Positions 1-17,016 are shown, numbered from the stretch's first letter. The stretch: DNA of 64,000 nt from Myxococcota bacterium (GCA_963169045.1 CAUJDF010000058.1:248001-312000); one strand, 5' to 3'. The notes: generated from the letters alone by a model not told the origin. A program made the numbers and translations.

Positions 1-278
1 GCCTTCCGGTCGTCATCGCCCGGCAACACCGCCTCGTCGGCGAGCACCAGCACTCGATCGGGCCCCACCTCGGCCATGCCGCCGCGGATGTAGACCGTGC
101 CCTCGCCCCGCGGGCCGCCGTAACGCACCGCGCCACCGCCGAGCATGACCAACGCCGGCCGATGTTCAGGTAGCACCCCGAACTCGCCTTCGATGCCGGG
201 CGCTGACACCCACTCAGCCGCCGTGTCGAGCACCGCGCCCGTCGGCGTGACCACCTCGAGCTTGATGTTGCTCGCCAT
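1..278 (-). CDS. atpC: F1 ATP synthase epsilon subunit (partial, C-terminus off window)
   Basis: Epsilon is the rotor-stalk subunit of F1 that joins gamma to the c-ring and can inhibit ATP hydrolysis. The visible N-terminal 92 residues begin MASNIKLEVVTPTG and carry the epsilon beta-sandwich pattern, including APGIEGEFGVLPEHRPA and a GGxAEV turn. The gene runs off the left edge of the window, so the C-terminal helical hairpin cannot be judged. It starts nine bases after the atpD stop, as expected for the last gene of an atp operon. Confidence 0.93.
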   Translation of the reverse strand, partial: MASNIKLEVVTPTGAVLDTAAEWVSAPGIEGEFGVLPEHRPALVMLGGGAVRYGGPRGEGTVYIRGGMAEVGPDRVLVLADEAVLPGDDDRK

Positions 279-287
279 GATGCGTCC

Positions 288-2649
<2,362 letters not shown>

Positions 2650-2668
2650 GCCGCGTCCCCAGCCGCGC

Positions 2669-4180
<1,512 letters not shown>

Positions 4181-4201
4181 GTACTCCGTCGGCGAACTTG
4201 A

Positions 4202-4750
4202 CTAGGCCCGTGGCTGCTTGAGCCGGCCGCGCAGCGCCTCGAGCTGGCTGCGCACGCTCCCGTCGTAGACCCGGCCGGCGACGTGGGTGATCACGCCACC
4301 GAGGATCGACGGATCCTGCCGCTCGTGCAGCACCACCTGTTTCCCGGTGACCTTCTGCAGCACGGTCTTCAGCCGAGCCTGCTCGGCGGGGCCGAGCGGC
4401 TGAGCGACGACGACCTCGGCGCGGATGCGGCCCGAGCGCGCGTCGGCGAGCTCGTGGTACTTGGCGGCGATCTCGTCGAGGTGACCGATGCGGTTGCGGT
4501 CGATCAGCAGACTGAGGAAGTTGCGCAGGACGGGACTGACGAGCACGCGCTGGAGCAGATCGCCCAGCACGCGCTTGCGCACGTCCGCGTCGAACTTGGG
4601 GCTGCGGAAGAGCTCGCGCAGCTCCGGCGACTGCCGGAACAGGTCGGCCACGCGCTCGAGCTCCCGCCCGAGCTGTTCGTGGTTCTTCCGCTCCAGGCCG
4701 ATCTCCAGGAGCGCTTCTGCGTAGCGCTCGGCGATGATCGGTGCCCGCAC
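4202..4750 (-). CDS. atpH: F1 ATP synthase delta subunit (OSCP-like)
   Basis: Delta is the stator cap that links F1 to the b/b' peripheral stalk. The 182-residue product starts MRAPIIAERYAEALLEIG, the helical N-terminal domain typical of delta/OSCP. It ends with the conserved pattern DPSILGGVITHVAGRVYDGSV, where the GG-(V/I) and D-x-S residues are family hallmarks. It lies between atpF and atpA, which is the expected order. Confidence 0.96.
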   Translation of the reverse strand: MRAPIIAERYAEALLEIGLERKNHEQLGRELERVADLFRQSPELRELFRSPKFDADVRKRVLGDLLQRVLVSPVLRNFLSLLIDRNRIGHLDEIAAKYHELADARSGRIRAEVVVAQPLGPAEQARLKTVLQKVTGKQVVLHERQDPSILGGVITHVAGRVYDGSVRSQLEALRGRLKQPRA

Positions 4751-4784
4751 CGCGATTCCTCCTCGTGAATGGGTGGACGCCCGC

Positions 4785-5393
4785 TTAGGCGCCGGCTCGC
4801 TGTTCGAGCTGGCCGAGGTAGTCGTTGGTCAGCCGGCGCGCATCGTCGGGCGTCAGGCCCTGACGAAGCATCTGCTCGGCGACCTGGATCGCCCGGTCGG
4901 CCACCTCCGCCTCGAGCCGCGCCCGCGCGCGGGACACCTCGTTGGCGGCGGCGCGCTCGGCCTCGCGCGTGACACGCTCCGCCTCGGCCTTCGCTTCTTC
5001 GATCAGGCGGGCCTTCTCGGCCTCACCCTCACGCCGGAACTCGGCGAGAAGCGCCTCGGCCTCCGTCTGGAGTGAGGCCAGCCGCGCCTCGTACTCCTCG
5101 AGCTTCTGCCGCGCCTCTTCGTGCAGCAGGCGCGCCTCCTCGATTTCGCGCGCGACCGTCTCGGCCCGCGCATCGAGGAAGCGACGGATGCCTCGCTTGC
5201 CGAAGTAGACGATGAGGCCGATGAGCAGCGCGAGGTTGGCCGCCTGGGCGATGATCGGCAGCCAGTCGCCGCCGTGCTTCGCCGCATCGGCGCCAGCCGA
5301 GCCATGCTCGTTCGCCTGAGCCAGCGCCGTGCCGGCGAAGCCGAGGACCGCGGCGGCGGCGCCGAACGAAATCACTTCGAGTTTCGCGAACAT
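4785..5393 (-). CDS. atpF: ATP synthase b subunit
   Basis: Subunit b is the membrane-anchored peripheral stalk of Fo. The 202-residue product has an N-terminal hydrophobic stretch ending ALAQA that looks like a signal or extra membrane segment. A second membrane helix follows at about residues 47-66 (LPIIAQAANLALLIGLIVYF), then a long charged coiled coil rich in Glu, Ala and Arg. An extended N-terminus is seen in some deltaproteobacterial b subunits. The gene follows atpF' (b') closely, so the stalk is probably a b/b' heterodimer. Confidence 0.93.
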   Translation of the reverse strand: MFAKLEVISFGAAAAVLGFAGTALAQANEHGSAGADAAKHGGDWLPIIAQAANLALLIGLIVYFGKRGIRRFLDARAETVAREIEEARLLHEEARQKLEEYEARLASLQTEAEALLAEFRREGEAEKARLIEEAKAEAERVTREAERAAANEVSRARARLEAEVADRAIQVAEQMLRQGLTPDDARRLTNDYLGQLEQRAGA

Positions 5394-5401
5394 TGCCGGC
5401 C

Positions 5402-5863
5402 TCAGACGTTCCGACCGAGGATCTTGCGGGCGACCGTGCGGGCGAGGTCGTCGACCTGCAGGAGCATCTGCTCGCGGGCGGCGCCGAACTGCCGGTCGAC
5501 GTCGGCGCGTACCTGCTCGAGGCTGCGGGCGGACGCTTCGCGAGCTTCGCTCACGACGGACTCGCGACGCGTGACGCCCTCGCTGCGCAGGGCCGCGCGC
5601 GCCGAGATCGCCTTCGCTCGCGCCGCGCCCATCTCCTGCTGGTAGCGCGCCGCGAGCTCCTCGGAGCGCGCCGCCAGCGCCCGCGCCTCGCGGCGAGCCT
5701 TCTCGGTCTTGTCGGCGCGCAGCTCGATGCTGGCGAGCACCGGCTTGAAGACCAGCGAACGCATCACGACGAAGAAGGCAAGGAAGAGAACGAGCTGAAT
5801 GACGAACGTCAGGTCGACGTCGATCAGCCCCATCGGGGCAAGGATCAGTTCCTGGGGGGACAT
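5402..5863 (-). CDS. ATP synthase b' subunit
   Basis: This is a second b-type stalk subunit of 153 residues. One membrane segment lies at about residues 14-36 (IDVDLTFVIQLVLFLAFFVV is its core), followed by the characteristic FKPVL turn and a coiled coil of about 110 residues. It is the first gene of the atp cluster. The a and c subunit genes (atpB, atpE) are not upstream, where a divergent ABC gene begins, so Fo must be encoded partly elsewhere. A GGAGG lies about 15 bases before the ATG. Confidence 0.9.
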   Translation of the reverse strand: MSPQELILAPMGLIDVDLTFVIQLVLFLAFFVVMRSLVFKPVLASIELRADKTEKARREARALAARSEELAARYQQEMGAARAKAISARAALRSEGVTRRESVVSEAREASARSLEQVRADVDRQFGAAREQMLLQVDDLARTVARKILGRNV

Positions 5864-5899
5864 GCGCCTGCCGTCACCCTCCGTGTTGAAGGACGCGGG

Positions 5900-5928
5900 A
5901 AGCTAACACCACACCCCCCTTCGGTCAA
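5900..5928 (-). promoter_or_regulatory. Candidate sigma70-type promoter of the atp operon
   Basis: On the minus strand, TTGACC (5923-5928) is followed after 16-17 bases by TTAGCT/TAGCTT (5900-5906). This lies about 37 bases upstream of the b' ATG. The -35 is strong and the -10 is weak. It is the only good candidate in the 160-base divergent spacer facing left. Confidence 0.45.
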
Positions 5929-5967
5929 CTGAAAGTGCCGCTGCGCGGGCTCCGGTGCCCCTTCACC

Positions 5968-5998
5968 TTGACACTTCCCGAAACGCGGACTCTAGACT
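5968..5998 (+). promoter_or_regulatory. Candidate promoter of the ABC-transporter operon
   Basis: A perfect TTGACA (5968-5973) is followed by TAGACT (5993-5998) with a 19-base spacer. TCTAGA (5991-5996) would give a 17-base spacer. The ATG of the ATPase gene is 26 bases beyond the -10. It is arranged back to back with the atp promoter. Confidence 0.5.
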
Positions 5999-6023
5999 CC
6001 CCCGCTCACCCGCGCGTGCAGGC

Positions 6024-6959
6024 ATGATCCGCGTCGAAGGCCTCACCAAAATCTATCCCGGAACGGTGGCGCTCGACGGCCTGACTTTCGACGTCTTGCG
6101 GGGCCAGATCCTCGGCTTTCTCGGTCCGAACGGCGCCGGCAAGACGACGACGATGAAGATCCTCACCGGCTACATCGCGCCGAGCGGCGGACGCGCCGAG
6201 GTGGCCGGCTACGACGTCGTCCGAGAGAGCCTGGCGGTGCGACGTCGCGTGGGCTATCTGCCCGAGAACGCGCCGCTCTACGGCGAGATGCGCGTGGTCG
6301 ACTACGTGCGCTTCGTGGCCGGCGTCCGCGACGTCCCGCCGAAGCGCCGCCGAGCCGCAGTGGAAGCCGCCCTCGAGGCCTGCGGGCTCGGCGACGTGGC
6401 GCGCCGCCCCATCGGCCACCTCTCGAAGGGCTACCGGCAGCGCGTCGGCCTCGCGCAGGCGATGGTGCACGACCCCGACCTGCTCGTCCTCGACGAGCCC
6501 ACGGCGGGCCTCGATCCCAACCAGCTCGGCGACGTGCGGGCGCTCATCCGCCGCCTGGGACGCGAGAAGACCGTCGTGTTCAGCAGCCACATCCTCCAGG
6601 AGGTCGAGGCGATCGCCACCCGCGTCGTCATCATCAACAAGGGACGCCTCGTCGCCGACGACACGCCCACCGCGCTGCGATCGCGGCTCGGCGGCCACCG
6701 CCCCCTCCATCTCACGGTCGCCGGCGCTTCCGCCGACGAGGTTCGTGCGCGACTCGGCGCCGTCGCCGGCGTCACCGATGTCCAAGCCACCGAGCGCGGG
6801 GGGGAGGCTGCGGTGGTCGTCGAGGCCGCGCCCGACGCCGACGTCCGCGCCGGGCTCTTCCGCGCCGTCGTCGAGGCCGGCTGGGTCCTGCTCGAGATGC
6901 GCTCCGAGACGGCAGATCTCGAGACGGTCTTCCAGAACGTCACTCGAGGCGCCGCGTGA
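6024..6959 (+). CDS. ABC transporter ATP-binding protein (GldA/NosF-like)
   Basis: This is the cytoplasmic ATPase of an ABC export or gliding-type system. The 311-residue product has Walker A GPNGAGKT at residues 34-41, a signature motif in LSKGYRQRVGLAQ, Walker B LLVLDEPTAGLDP and a switch histidine in FSSHILQEVE. A C-terminal domain of about 90 residues follows, as in GldA-type ATPases. The start was placed at MIRVEGLTKIYPG because the upstream 23 codons do not fit the family. The stop overlaps the GTG of the permease gene (GTGA). Confidence 0.9.
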   Translation: MIRVEGLTKIYPGTVALDGLTFDVLRGQILGFLGPNGAGKTTTMKILTGYIAPSGGRAEVAGYDVVRESLAVRRRVGYLPENAPLYGEMRVVDYVRFVAGVRDVPPKRRRAAVEAALEACGLGDVARRPIGHLSKGYRQRVGLAQAMVHDPDLLVLDEPTAGLDPNQLGDVRALIRRLGREKTVVFSSHILQEVEAIATRVVIINKGRLVADDTPTALRSRLGGHRPLHLTVAGASADEVRARLGAVAGVTDVQATERGGEAAVVVEAAPDADVRAGLFRAVVEAGWVLLEMRSETADLETVFQNVTRGAA

Positions 6960-7669
6960 GGACGCTCCTCGTCGCGCGCCGCGAGCTCGCCGGTTACCTC
7001 GACCTGCCGATCGCCTACGTCGTGCTGCCGTCGTTCCTGGTGCTCGCCGGCACCTGGTTCTTCGTGCTCAACCCCTTCTTCGCCAACGGCCAGGCGACGC
7101 TGCGACCGTTCTTCGAGCTGGTGCCGTTCCTCTTCACCTTCTTCGTGCCCGCGATCACGATGCGTCTGTTCGCCGAAGAGCGCCGGAGCGGCACGCTCGA
7201 GGTGCTGTTGACGTGGCCGCTTCGCGACTGGGAGGTGGTGACCGGCAAGTTCCTCGGCGCGCTCGGTCTGCTCGCGACGGCGACGCTCCTGACGCTGCCG
7301 TTCGCAGCAACGGTCGCGGCGATGGGTCCATTGGACTGGGGGCCGGTCGTTGGTGGTTACCTGGGCCTGCTTCTGCTGGGATCGGCCTACGTCTCGCTCG
7401 GACTCCTCGCGAGCGTATGGACGAGCAACCAGATCGTCGCCTTCATCGTGGCGTTTCTGATCTGCTTCGCCTTCTATGTGGTCGGTCGCGCGCTGCCTAT
7501 GGTACCGCAGGCGCTCGCCGGTCCGCTGGAGGCGCTCAGCTTCGAGCTGCGATTCGACCGCGTCGCCCGCGGGGTCGTCGACTCGCGGGACGTCGTGTTC
7601 TTCGTCTCGGTCGTGGCGGTGGCGCTCGGCCTCGCCGCCGAGACGCTCCGCGCGCGGCGGTGGCGATGA
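6956..7669 (+). CDS. ABC-2 type permease (GldF-like)
   Basis: The 237-residue protein has about six hydrophobic segments, e.g. IAYVVLPSFLVLAGTWFFVL, VPFLFTFFVPAITMRLF and VAFIVAFLICFAFYVVG. It contains the ABC-2 motif EERRSGTLEVLLTWPL that contacts the ATPase. It starts with GTG overlapping the ATPase stop and ends in an ATGA overlap with the next gene, so translation is probably coupled. The family is known from gliding-motility and copper/nitrous-oxide ABC systems. The substrate here is unknown. Confidence 0.88.
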   Translation: MRTLLVARRELAGYLDLPIAYVVLPSFLVLAGTWFFVLNPFFANGQATLRPFFELVPFLFTFFVPAITMRLFAEERRSGTLEVLLTWPLRDWEVVTGKFLGALGLLATATLLTLPFAATVAAMGPLDWGPVVGGYLGLLLLGSAYVSLGLLASVWTSNQIVAFIVAFLICFAFYVVGRALPMVPQALAGPLEALSFELRFDRVARGVVDSRDVVFFVSVVAVALGLAAETLRARRWR

Positions 7670-9267
7670 AGGCGCGTCGCCGCGAGGCCTTCGAGACGTT
7701 CCTCGCCGCAGGGCTGCTGCTGCTGGCCGCCGTGCTGGCGAACCTCGTGGCGGCACGCTGGCCGGCGCGCGCCGATCTCACCGCCGAGGGGCGCTTCACA
7801 CTCGCGCCCGAGACCCGGGCGCTCCTCGACACCCCCGAGGCAGACGTCGAGGTCCGCGCGTACCTGCCCGAGAACGTGGCGGCGCCGTACGGCACGGTCG
7901 TGCGCGCCGTCCGGGACCGCCTCGAGGAGTACCGCGCGGCCTCCGGCGGCCGCCTGCGCATCGTCTGGCGCGACCCCACCGATCCGGCGCTCGACGCGGC
8001 CGGCCGCGCTGCCCTCGCCGCCGAGGCCAAGGGCTACGGTATTCGCGAGGCCGACCTGCAGGTGATGCAGGCCGACCGCCGGGTGCGACAGCGCGTCCTG
8101 ATGGGCGTGGTGTTCCTCTACCGGGACCGCCAGGCCGCCACGCCGCCGATCGAGGATCCCGACCGCATCGAATACGCGCTCACGCGGGCGCTCCGCGATG
8201 TGCTGCGAGGGCCGCGACGTCAGCCCGTCATTGGCGTCACCCGGGGACACGGCGAGCCCGATCTGCTCGCCGGTCCGCTCTCGGAGGTCCTCGGCGCGAG
8301 CGGCACGCTGCGCGATGTCGAGATCGACGGCCGCCCTTTGCCGAACGACGTCGACGTGCTCGTCGTGTTGTCGCCGACGCGGCCCTTCAGCGCCCGCGAA
8401 CGGTACGTCGTCGACCAGTTCCTCATGCAGGGTCGCGCGCTCATCCTCCTCCAGGACCATCGACAGCAGAGCACCGTCTTTCCCGACGTCCTCGTGCCGC
8501 AGGTCTCGGGCCTCGAGCCCCTGCTCGCCCACTACGGCGTGAAGATCGACGCCGACGCGACGATCCTCGACCGCGAGCACAGCCTGCCGGTGCCGTTTGG
8601 ACGCGACGCCGGCGGGCGGCCGATGACGGTGCACCACCCGCTCTTCGCCTCGACGGACGCCATCGACCGCGCCCACCCCGTGACGCGCGGGCTGCCCTCG
8701 CTCGTGTTGCCGATGGCGGCGCCCATCGAGGTCGCCGCAGGCCCGCTCGAGGTGACGCCGCTCGTCCGGACGAGCGCCGGCGCGCGCGCCCGCAGGAACG
8801 TCCGCAGCCTCGATCCCCAGCCGCTGATCGAGGGAAAGGACGCCGGGGCCGAGCAACCGGGTCCCTTCACCGTGGTGGTCGCTGCGAGCGGGGAGCTCGC
8901 GTCCGCCTGGGCGGATCCGCAGGTGGCGGTCCCACCGCCGCCGAGCCGCGGCGAAGGACCCCCGGCGGCGGACGAGCCGCTCGTCCGAAGGTCGCAGGGC
9001 GAGGTCCGCCTCGTCGTCGCGACTGCCGGACTGCGCATGCTCGGCCTCGATCGCAACGCGCTCCTCCTGTTCCAGAACGCGGTCGACTGGGCGCTGATCG
9101 ACACCGATCTCGTCGGCATCCGCGCCCGGCGCGCGACCGACCCGCCGCTCGACGCGGTCGAGCCCGGGCTGCGCAAAGTGGCGAAGTTCGGCAACATTCT
9201 CGGCCCGCCCGCCCTGGTGATCGCCTTCGGGCTGGTGCGCGGCTGGCGACGGCGGAGGACGCGGTGA
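7666..9267 (+). CDS. GldG-like ABC system auxiliary protein
   Basis: The 533-residue protein has one N-terminal membrane helix (about residues 10-27) and one near the C-terminus (FGNILGPPALVIAFGLVRGW). Between them lies a large extracytoplasmic domain of the GldG / DUF4350-like class (LTAEGRFTLAPETRALLD, YLPENVAAPYGTV). It overlaps the permease gene by four bases and the DUF4340 gene by four bases. This four-gene arrangement (ATPase, permease, GldG, DUF4340) is widespread outside gliding bacteria and its function there is not established. Confidence 0.85.
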   Translation: MKARRREAFETFLAAGLLLLAAVLANLVAARWPARADLTAEGRFTLAPETRALLDTPEADVEVRAYLPENVAAPYGTVVRAVRDRLEEYRAASGGRLRIVWRDPTDPALDAAGRAALAAEAKGYGIREADLQVMQADRRVRQRVLMGVVFLYRDRQAATPPIEDPDRIEYALTRALRDVLRGPRRQPVIGVTRGHGEPDLLAGPLSEVLGASGTLRDVEIDGRPLPNDVDVLVVLSPTRPFSARERYVVDQFLMQGRALILLQDHRQQSTVFPDVLVPQVSGLEPLLAHYGVKIDADATILDREHSLPVPFGRDAGGRPMTVHHPLFASTDAIDRAHPVTRGLPSLVLPMAAPIEVAAGPLEVTPLVRTSAGARARRNVRSLDPQPLIEGKDAGAEQPGPFTVVVAASGELASAWADPQVAVPPPPSRGEGPPAADEPLVRRSQGEVRLVVATAGLRMLGLDRNALLLFQNAVDWALIDTDLVGIRARRATDPPLDAVEPGLRKVAKFGNILGPPALVIAFGLVRGWRRRRTR

Positions 9268-10556
9268 GCCGGCGCATTCATGTGCTCGCCGCCCTCTGTG
9301 CGGCGCTGGCCGGGGCGCTGCTCTTCGGGCGCCGCGAGGCCGCCACGCCCGCGGGAGAGGTCTACACCCTCCCGGGTGACTTCGATCGCATCACCATCGA
9401 GCGCCCCGGCGATCCCGCCGTGGTGATCGAACGTCGCGCGGACGCCTGGATCGTCGCCGCCCCCGTCGCCGCGCCCGCCGACGCCGAGGCGATGCGCGCG
9501 ATCGGCGAAGCCTTCGCCGCACCGGTCGCCATGGACCAGGACGCGCCCCTCCCGGCGGACGAGCGCGGCCGCTATGGCCTCGGCGGGGAAGGTGTGGTCG
9601 TCACCCTCGCCAGCGGCCCGGAGACGCGGGCACGCTTCCGCCTCGGCAAGGTGGTGGCCGGCCAACGCACGTTCATCCTCGCCCTCGATCGACCGGACCG
9701 TGTGTTCCGTGCGCGCGCCAACCTCGTGCGGCTCTTCGACCGTCCGGTCGAGTCGTGGCGGGAGCGTCGCCTCTTCCGAGTGACGACCGAGGATCTCGCG
9801 CGGCTCGAGTCGAGCCGCGGGGGCGTCGTCCGCTGGAGCGCCGTTCGCGACCGCGGCCAACCGTGGCGCTTCGAGATCCCCACCGGCGCCGAGGCCGGAG
9901 ACGCGGAGATGAGCGGGCTGGCCCACGCGTTCACCACGCTCGCCGCCGACGCCTTTCCGCCCTCCGAAACGGCGTTCACACCGCTGCTGCGTATCGACGC
10001 GGCGACGTTCGACGGCACGAAGTTGAGCGTGGAGCTCGCGCCGCAGGCCGGCGGCGCCATGCTGGCGCGTCGGGCGGGCACGACCGAGCTCGTCCGCATT
10101 CCGGCGCACCAGGCCGCGTTCCTCGATCAGGGCGCCGAGGCGCTCCGCGACCGCCGCCTCTTCGCCTTCGGGGCACGAGAGGTCCGCGGCGTCGCGGTCG
10201 AAGGCGACGTCCGCCTCGTCCGCGACGAGGACCACACGTGGCGGCTCGAAGCGCCCGTCACCATCAACCCCGTCCCGCCGGACCGTGTCATGCCCTTCCT
10301 CGAGGCCATCGCCGGCCTGCGGACGGCGGGCTTCCCCGAGGACGTCCCGGGCGACGCGTTCGCCACCCCCGCGTTGCGCATGGAGATTCGGCTGATCGAC
10401 GACCGGGTGGTGACCTTGACGGTAGGCGCCGAGTACCTGAACGGCGCGCGGTTCGCGCGGACGGACGAGCGCCCGGAGCGGACCTACGTCCTCGGCCCGG
10501 GCATCGTGCGTGGATTGCGGCCCGGCGCCGACGCCTTCCGCCCGCCATCGCCCTGA
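9264..10556 (+). CDS. DUF4340 domain protein
   Basis: The 430-residue protein starts at a GTG overlapping the GldG-like stop (GTGA). It has an N-terminal signal anchor (VLAALCAALAGALLFG) followed by repeated beta-rich units typical of DUF4340, for example FDRITIERPGDPAVVIERR (its first half) and the later YLNGARFARTDERPERTYVL. It probably works with the preceding ABC genes at the outer face of the membrane. Its last 73 bases overlap the convergent DnaC-like gene, which is on the other strand. Confidence 0.82.
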   Translation: MSRRIHVLAALCAALAGALLFGRREAATPAGEVYTLPGDFDRITIERPGDPAVVIERRADAWIVAAPVAAPADAEAMRAIGEAFAAPVAMDQDAPLPADERGRYGLGGEGVVVTLASGPETRARFRLGKVVAGQRTFILALDRPDRVFRARANLVRLFDRPVESWRERRLFRVTTEDLARLESSRGGVVRWSAVRDRGQPWRFEIPTGAEAGDAEMSGLAHAFTTLAADAFPPSETAFTPLLRIDAATFDGTKLSVELAPQAGGAMLARRAGTTELVRIPAHQAAFLDQGAEALRDRRLFAFGAREVRGVAVEGDVRLVRDEDHTWRLEAPVTINPVPPDRVMPFLEAIAGLRTAGFPEDVPGDAFATPALRMEIRLIDDRVVTLTVGAEYLNGARFARTDERPERTYVLGPGIVRGLRPGADAFRPPSP

Positions 10557-11319
10557 TCGGCGAGCATGCGGCGATAGTCGTCTCCGCTCATGTACTTGAA
10601 CTCGCACATCTCGACGAGCCGCGAGTAGATGCGCTCACCGACGCGATCGGGCAGGCCGTTCTCGTTCGGCAGGTAGTTGCTCGTGAACAGCGTCGTGCGG
10701 CCGGCGTTGTAGCGCTTGGAGATCAGCTCGTCGAGCACCTGGAGCTCCCACTCGGAACCACGCCCCTTGCCGAGCTCGTCGACGGCGAGCACCGGCACCT
10801 CGACGAGCGGTGCCATGACCTGCTCGGCGCTGCCGGCGTCGCCGAACGTCGCGCGCAGGTCCGAGAGCAGGTGCATGAACTCGACGAAGCGCACCGGGCA
10901 GCCGAGCCGCAACACGAGGTGGCGCAGGATGCCGATGAGCAGGTGCGTCTTGCCCGTCCCGCACGGCCCGTAGAACAGGATGCCGCGCGCGCCCGGTTGA
11001 TACACGTTCGTGAACTGATACGCCTCGTACCGAATCTGGTTCTTGGCGGCATCGGTGTTCTGGAACGACTGCAACGTCGCCGCGTGATAGCGCGCCGGCA
11101 GCTTCGCTTGGTTGAAGAGGCGCGCGCGCCGTTCGAGCTTCTGGCACTCGCAGGCGACCGCCACTTCGTAACCACGGGCGTCGGCTTTGAAGTGGTAGCC
11201 GGCGTCGCGGCAGTGGGGGCACGGTGAGCGGCAGGTGCAGCGCTCGGCGACGGCGTAGTCGCCGGCCGCCTTCACGAGCAGCCCGTTGTCGGCTCCGCAG
11301 CGCGCGCACTCGACCCGCA

Positions 11320-11320
<1 letters not shown>
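10484..11320 (-). CDS. DnaC/DnaI-like AAA+ ATPase, putative helicase loader
   Basis: The 278-residue protein has an N-terminal cysteine cluster (CARC, CTCRSPCPHC, CEC) that looks like a zinc-binding domain. An AAA+ core follows with Walker A GPCGTGKTHLL, Walker B VLAVDELG and the sensor-like TTLFTSNYL. This architecture matches DnaC/DnaI/IstB-type ATPases that load the replicative helicase. The start was placed at MRVECARCG, whose ATG overlaps the stop of the upstream unknown gene by one base. Location in the dnaA-gyrB cluster supports a replication role. It could instead be an IstB-like protein, but no transposase is nearby. Confidence 0.75.
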
Positions 11321-15066
<3,746 letters not shown>

Positions 15067-15070
<4 letters not shown>

Positions 15071-16794
15071 CTCCCCCGGGCCTTCGCCGGCGTCGGCGCG
15101 GCCGTCTGCGTCTCACCGCGCTTGAGCATGTACCACTGCTGCGCGATGCCGAGCGCCGTGTTCACGAGGATGTACAGCACGAGGCCGCTGGGCAGGAACG
15201 CCATCATCGCCGTGAACATGATCGGCATGAAGTACATCATCATCTTCTGCGTCGCGGCGTCGCCCTGCGTGGGGCTCAGGCGCGCCTGGACGAGCATCAG
15301 GACGCCCAGCACGATCGGCAGGATGAAGAAGGGATCCATCTCGGACAGGTCGTGGATCCACAGACCGAGGTCGGCCTTGTACAGTTCGACCGCCGAATAA
15401 ATCGTCCGGTAGAGCGCGAAGTACACCGGCATCATCATGACGACCGGCAGACAACCCGAGAGCGGGTTGACGTTGTGCTCCTTGTACAGCTTCATCATCT
15501 CCTGCTGGAGACGGAGCCGGTCGTCCTTGTACTTCTCCTGCAGCGCCTTGAGCTGCGGCTGAACCTTCTTCATCCCGGCCATCGACTTGTACTGCTTCTG
15601 CGTCAGCGGCCAGGTGAGCAGCTTGACGACGATCGTCAGCAGGATGATCGCGAGGCCCCAGTTCGGGATGAGCTCGAAGAACTGGCGCATGAGCCACAGC
15701 ATGGGCAGCGAGATCACGCGGAAGATGCCGAAGTCGACCGAGCCGGTGAGCGGCGGCTCCGTCGTCTTGAGCACCTCGTACTTCTTGGGGCCGCCGAAGA
15801 GGCGCACCGTGCGCGCGACCTGTCCGCCCGCCGGGACGGTGCCGCCCTCGAGCTCGAGCCGCACCGCGACGTAGGACATGCGCGGCGCCTTGTCGGCCTC
15901 GGCCACCTTCGCCGCTTCGGCGCCCGTGAACATCTCGCAGGCTTCGATCGGCTGCCCCTCGGGGAGCAGGGCGGAGAGGAAGTAGCGGTTGTCGACGCCG
16001 CCCCAGCGCACGCCCTGCGTGAAGCGGGCCGACTCCTCGGGGTCCTTGCGGATCTTGGTGACGGCGTCGATCTGCTCGCGCTCGAGGTCATCGGCCTGCC
16101 CGCACAGCGCCTCGTAGAGGTAGATCGGCGGGCTGAACATGTTCCCGCTCGCCTCGTCGGCGTGCTGGGAGGCGCGGATGAGGCCCGCGAGGTCGTAGGG
16201 GACCGGCGCGCCGCCCGGGTTCTCGAGCGTGACCGTCGCGACGACCTCGTACTTTTCGGGATCGAGCGTGTACTTGCGGGTGATGCGCACGCCCGTCTTC
16301 GGGTCGGTGGCGCTCATCACCGCGACGTCGCCCTGCTGCGCGCCGGTGTAGACCAGGTCGGAGGCCTCACCGCCCAGCTGCAGCTCGAGCAGCGGCGGCA
16401 GGAAGGTGCCGCGCGCGGCCGACCGCTCCGGCGGCTGGGCGAGCACGAACGCGCCCTGGCGGTCGCGGTACTGCGACTCGAGGATCGACCAGCGGCGGAT
16501 GTCGCCGTTCAGGTTGCCGAACTCAACCTCCTGCCGGTCGGGGACGGTGAGCGTGGCCACCGTCGTCGCCTTCTCCCCGGCGAAGGCCGGCGCCGTCGCC
16601 GGCGCGGCGGAGCCGGGCGCCGCGGGCGTCGAGGCGGGGGCGCCCGAGGCGGTCGCCGCGCCCGAGGCCGGCGCGCCGCCCGGCGGCTGCGGCTTGGGGG
16701 CGGTCGGCGGGAAGAGGGCATACCAGAGGAGCAGGATGCCGGTGCTGATGACGACGGCCAGGATCAGCCGCTTCTGGTCGCTCGGAGGGTTCAT
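15067..16794 (-). CDS. yidC: Membrane protein insertase YidC
   Basis: YidC inserts and folds inner-membrane proteins, including ATP synthase subunits. The 575-residue product has an N-terminal membrane anchor (LILAVVISTGILLLWYALF), an Ala/Pro-rich linker, a large periplasmic beta domain and the conserved C-terminal five-helix core. That core includes NWGLAIILLTIVVKLLTWPL with its key Arg/Lys region and LSGCLPVVMMMPVYFALYRT. This is the Gram-negative type. The start MNPPSDQKRLIL overlaps the yidD stop. Confidence 0.96.
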
Positions 16795-17006
16795 TCGGCG
16801 TCCACCGGGTCGAAGCCGCCCGGGTTCCACGGGTGGCAGCGGCAGAGCCGGCGCACCGTGCGCGCCGAGCCGCCGAAGAAGCCGTGGCGCTCGTAGGCCT
16901 CCACGGCATATTGGGAGCAGGAGGGCACGAACCGGCACGCGGCCGGCAGCATCGGCGAGGCGACGCGCTGGTACAGGCGGATCAGCAAGATGCAGAGGCG
17001 CCGCAT
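16791..17006 (-). CDS. yidD: Membrane protein insertion efficiency factor YidD
   Basis: This small 71-residue protein starts MRRLCILLIRLYQRVASPML and carries the family core CRFVPSCSQYAVEAYERHG with the CRCHPWNPGG cysteine/histidine tail. It lies between rnpA and yidC, overlapping yidC by four bases. YidD is a peripheral inner-membrane protein that helps YidC-dependent insertion. Confidence 0.95.
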   Translation of the reverse strand: MRRLCILLIRLYQRVASPMLPAACRFVPSCSQYAVEAYERHGFFGGSARTVRRLCRCHPWNPGGFDPVDAE

Positions 17007-17016
17007 GTGCCTCGCC

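Noticed and set aside
8532-10607. 691-codon antisense frame across the GldG/DUF4340 genes
   Set aside because: Shadow of real genes; its codon-position composition mirrors the coding strand.
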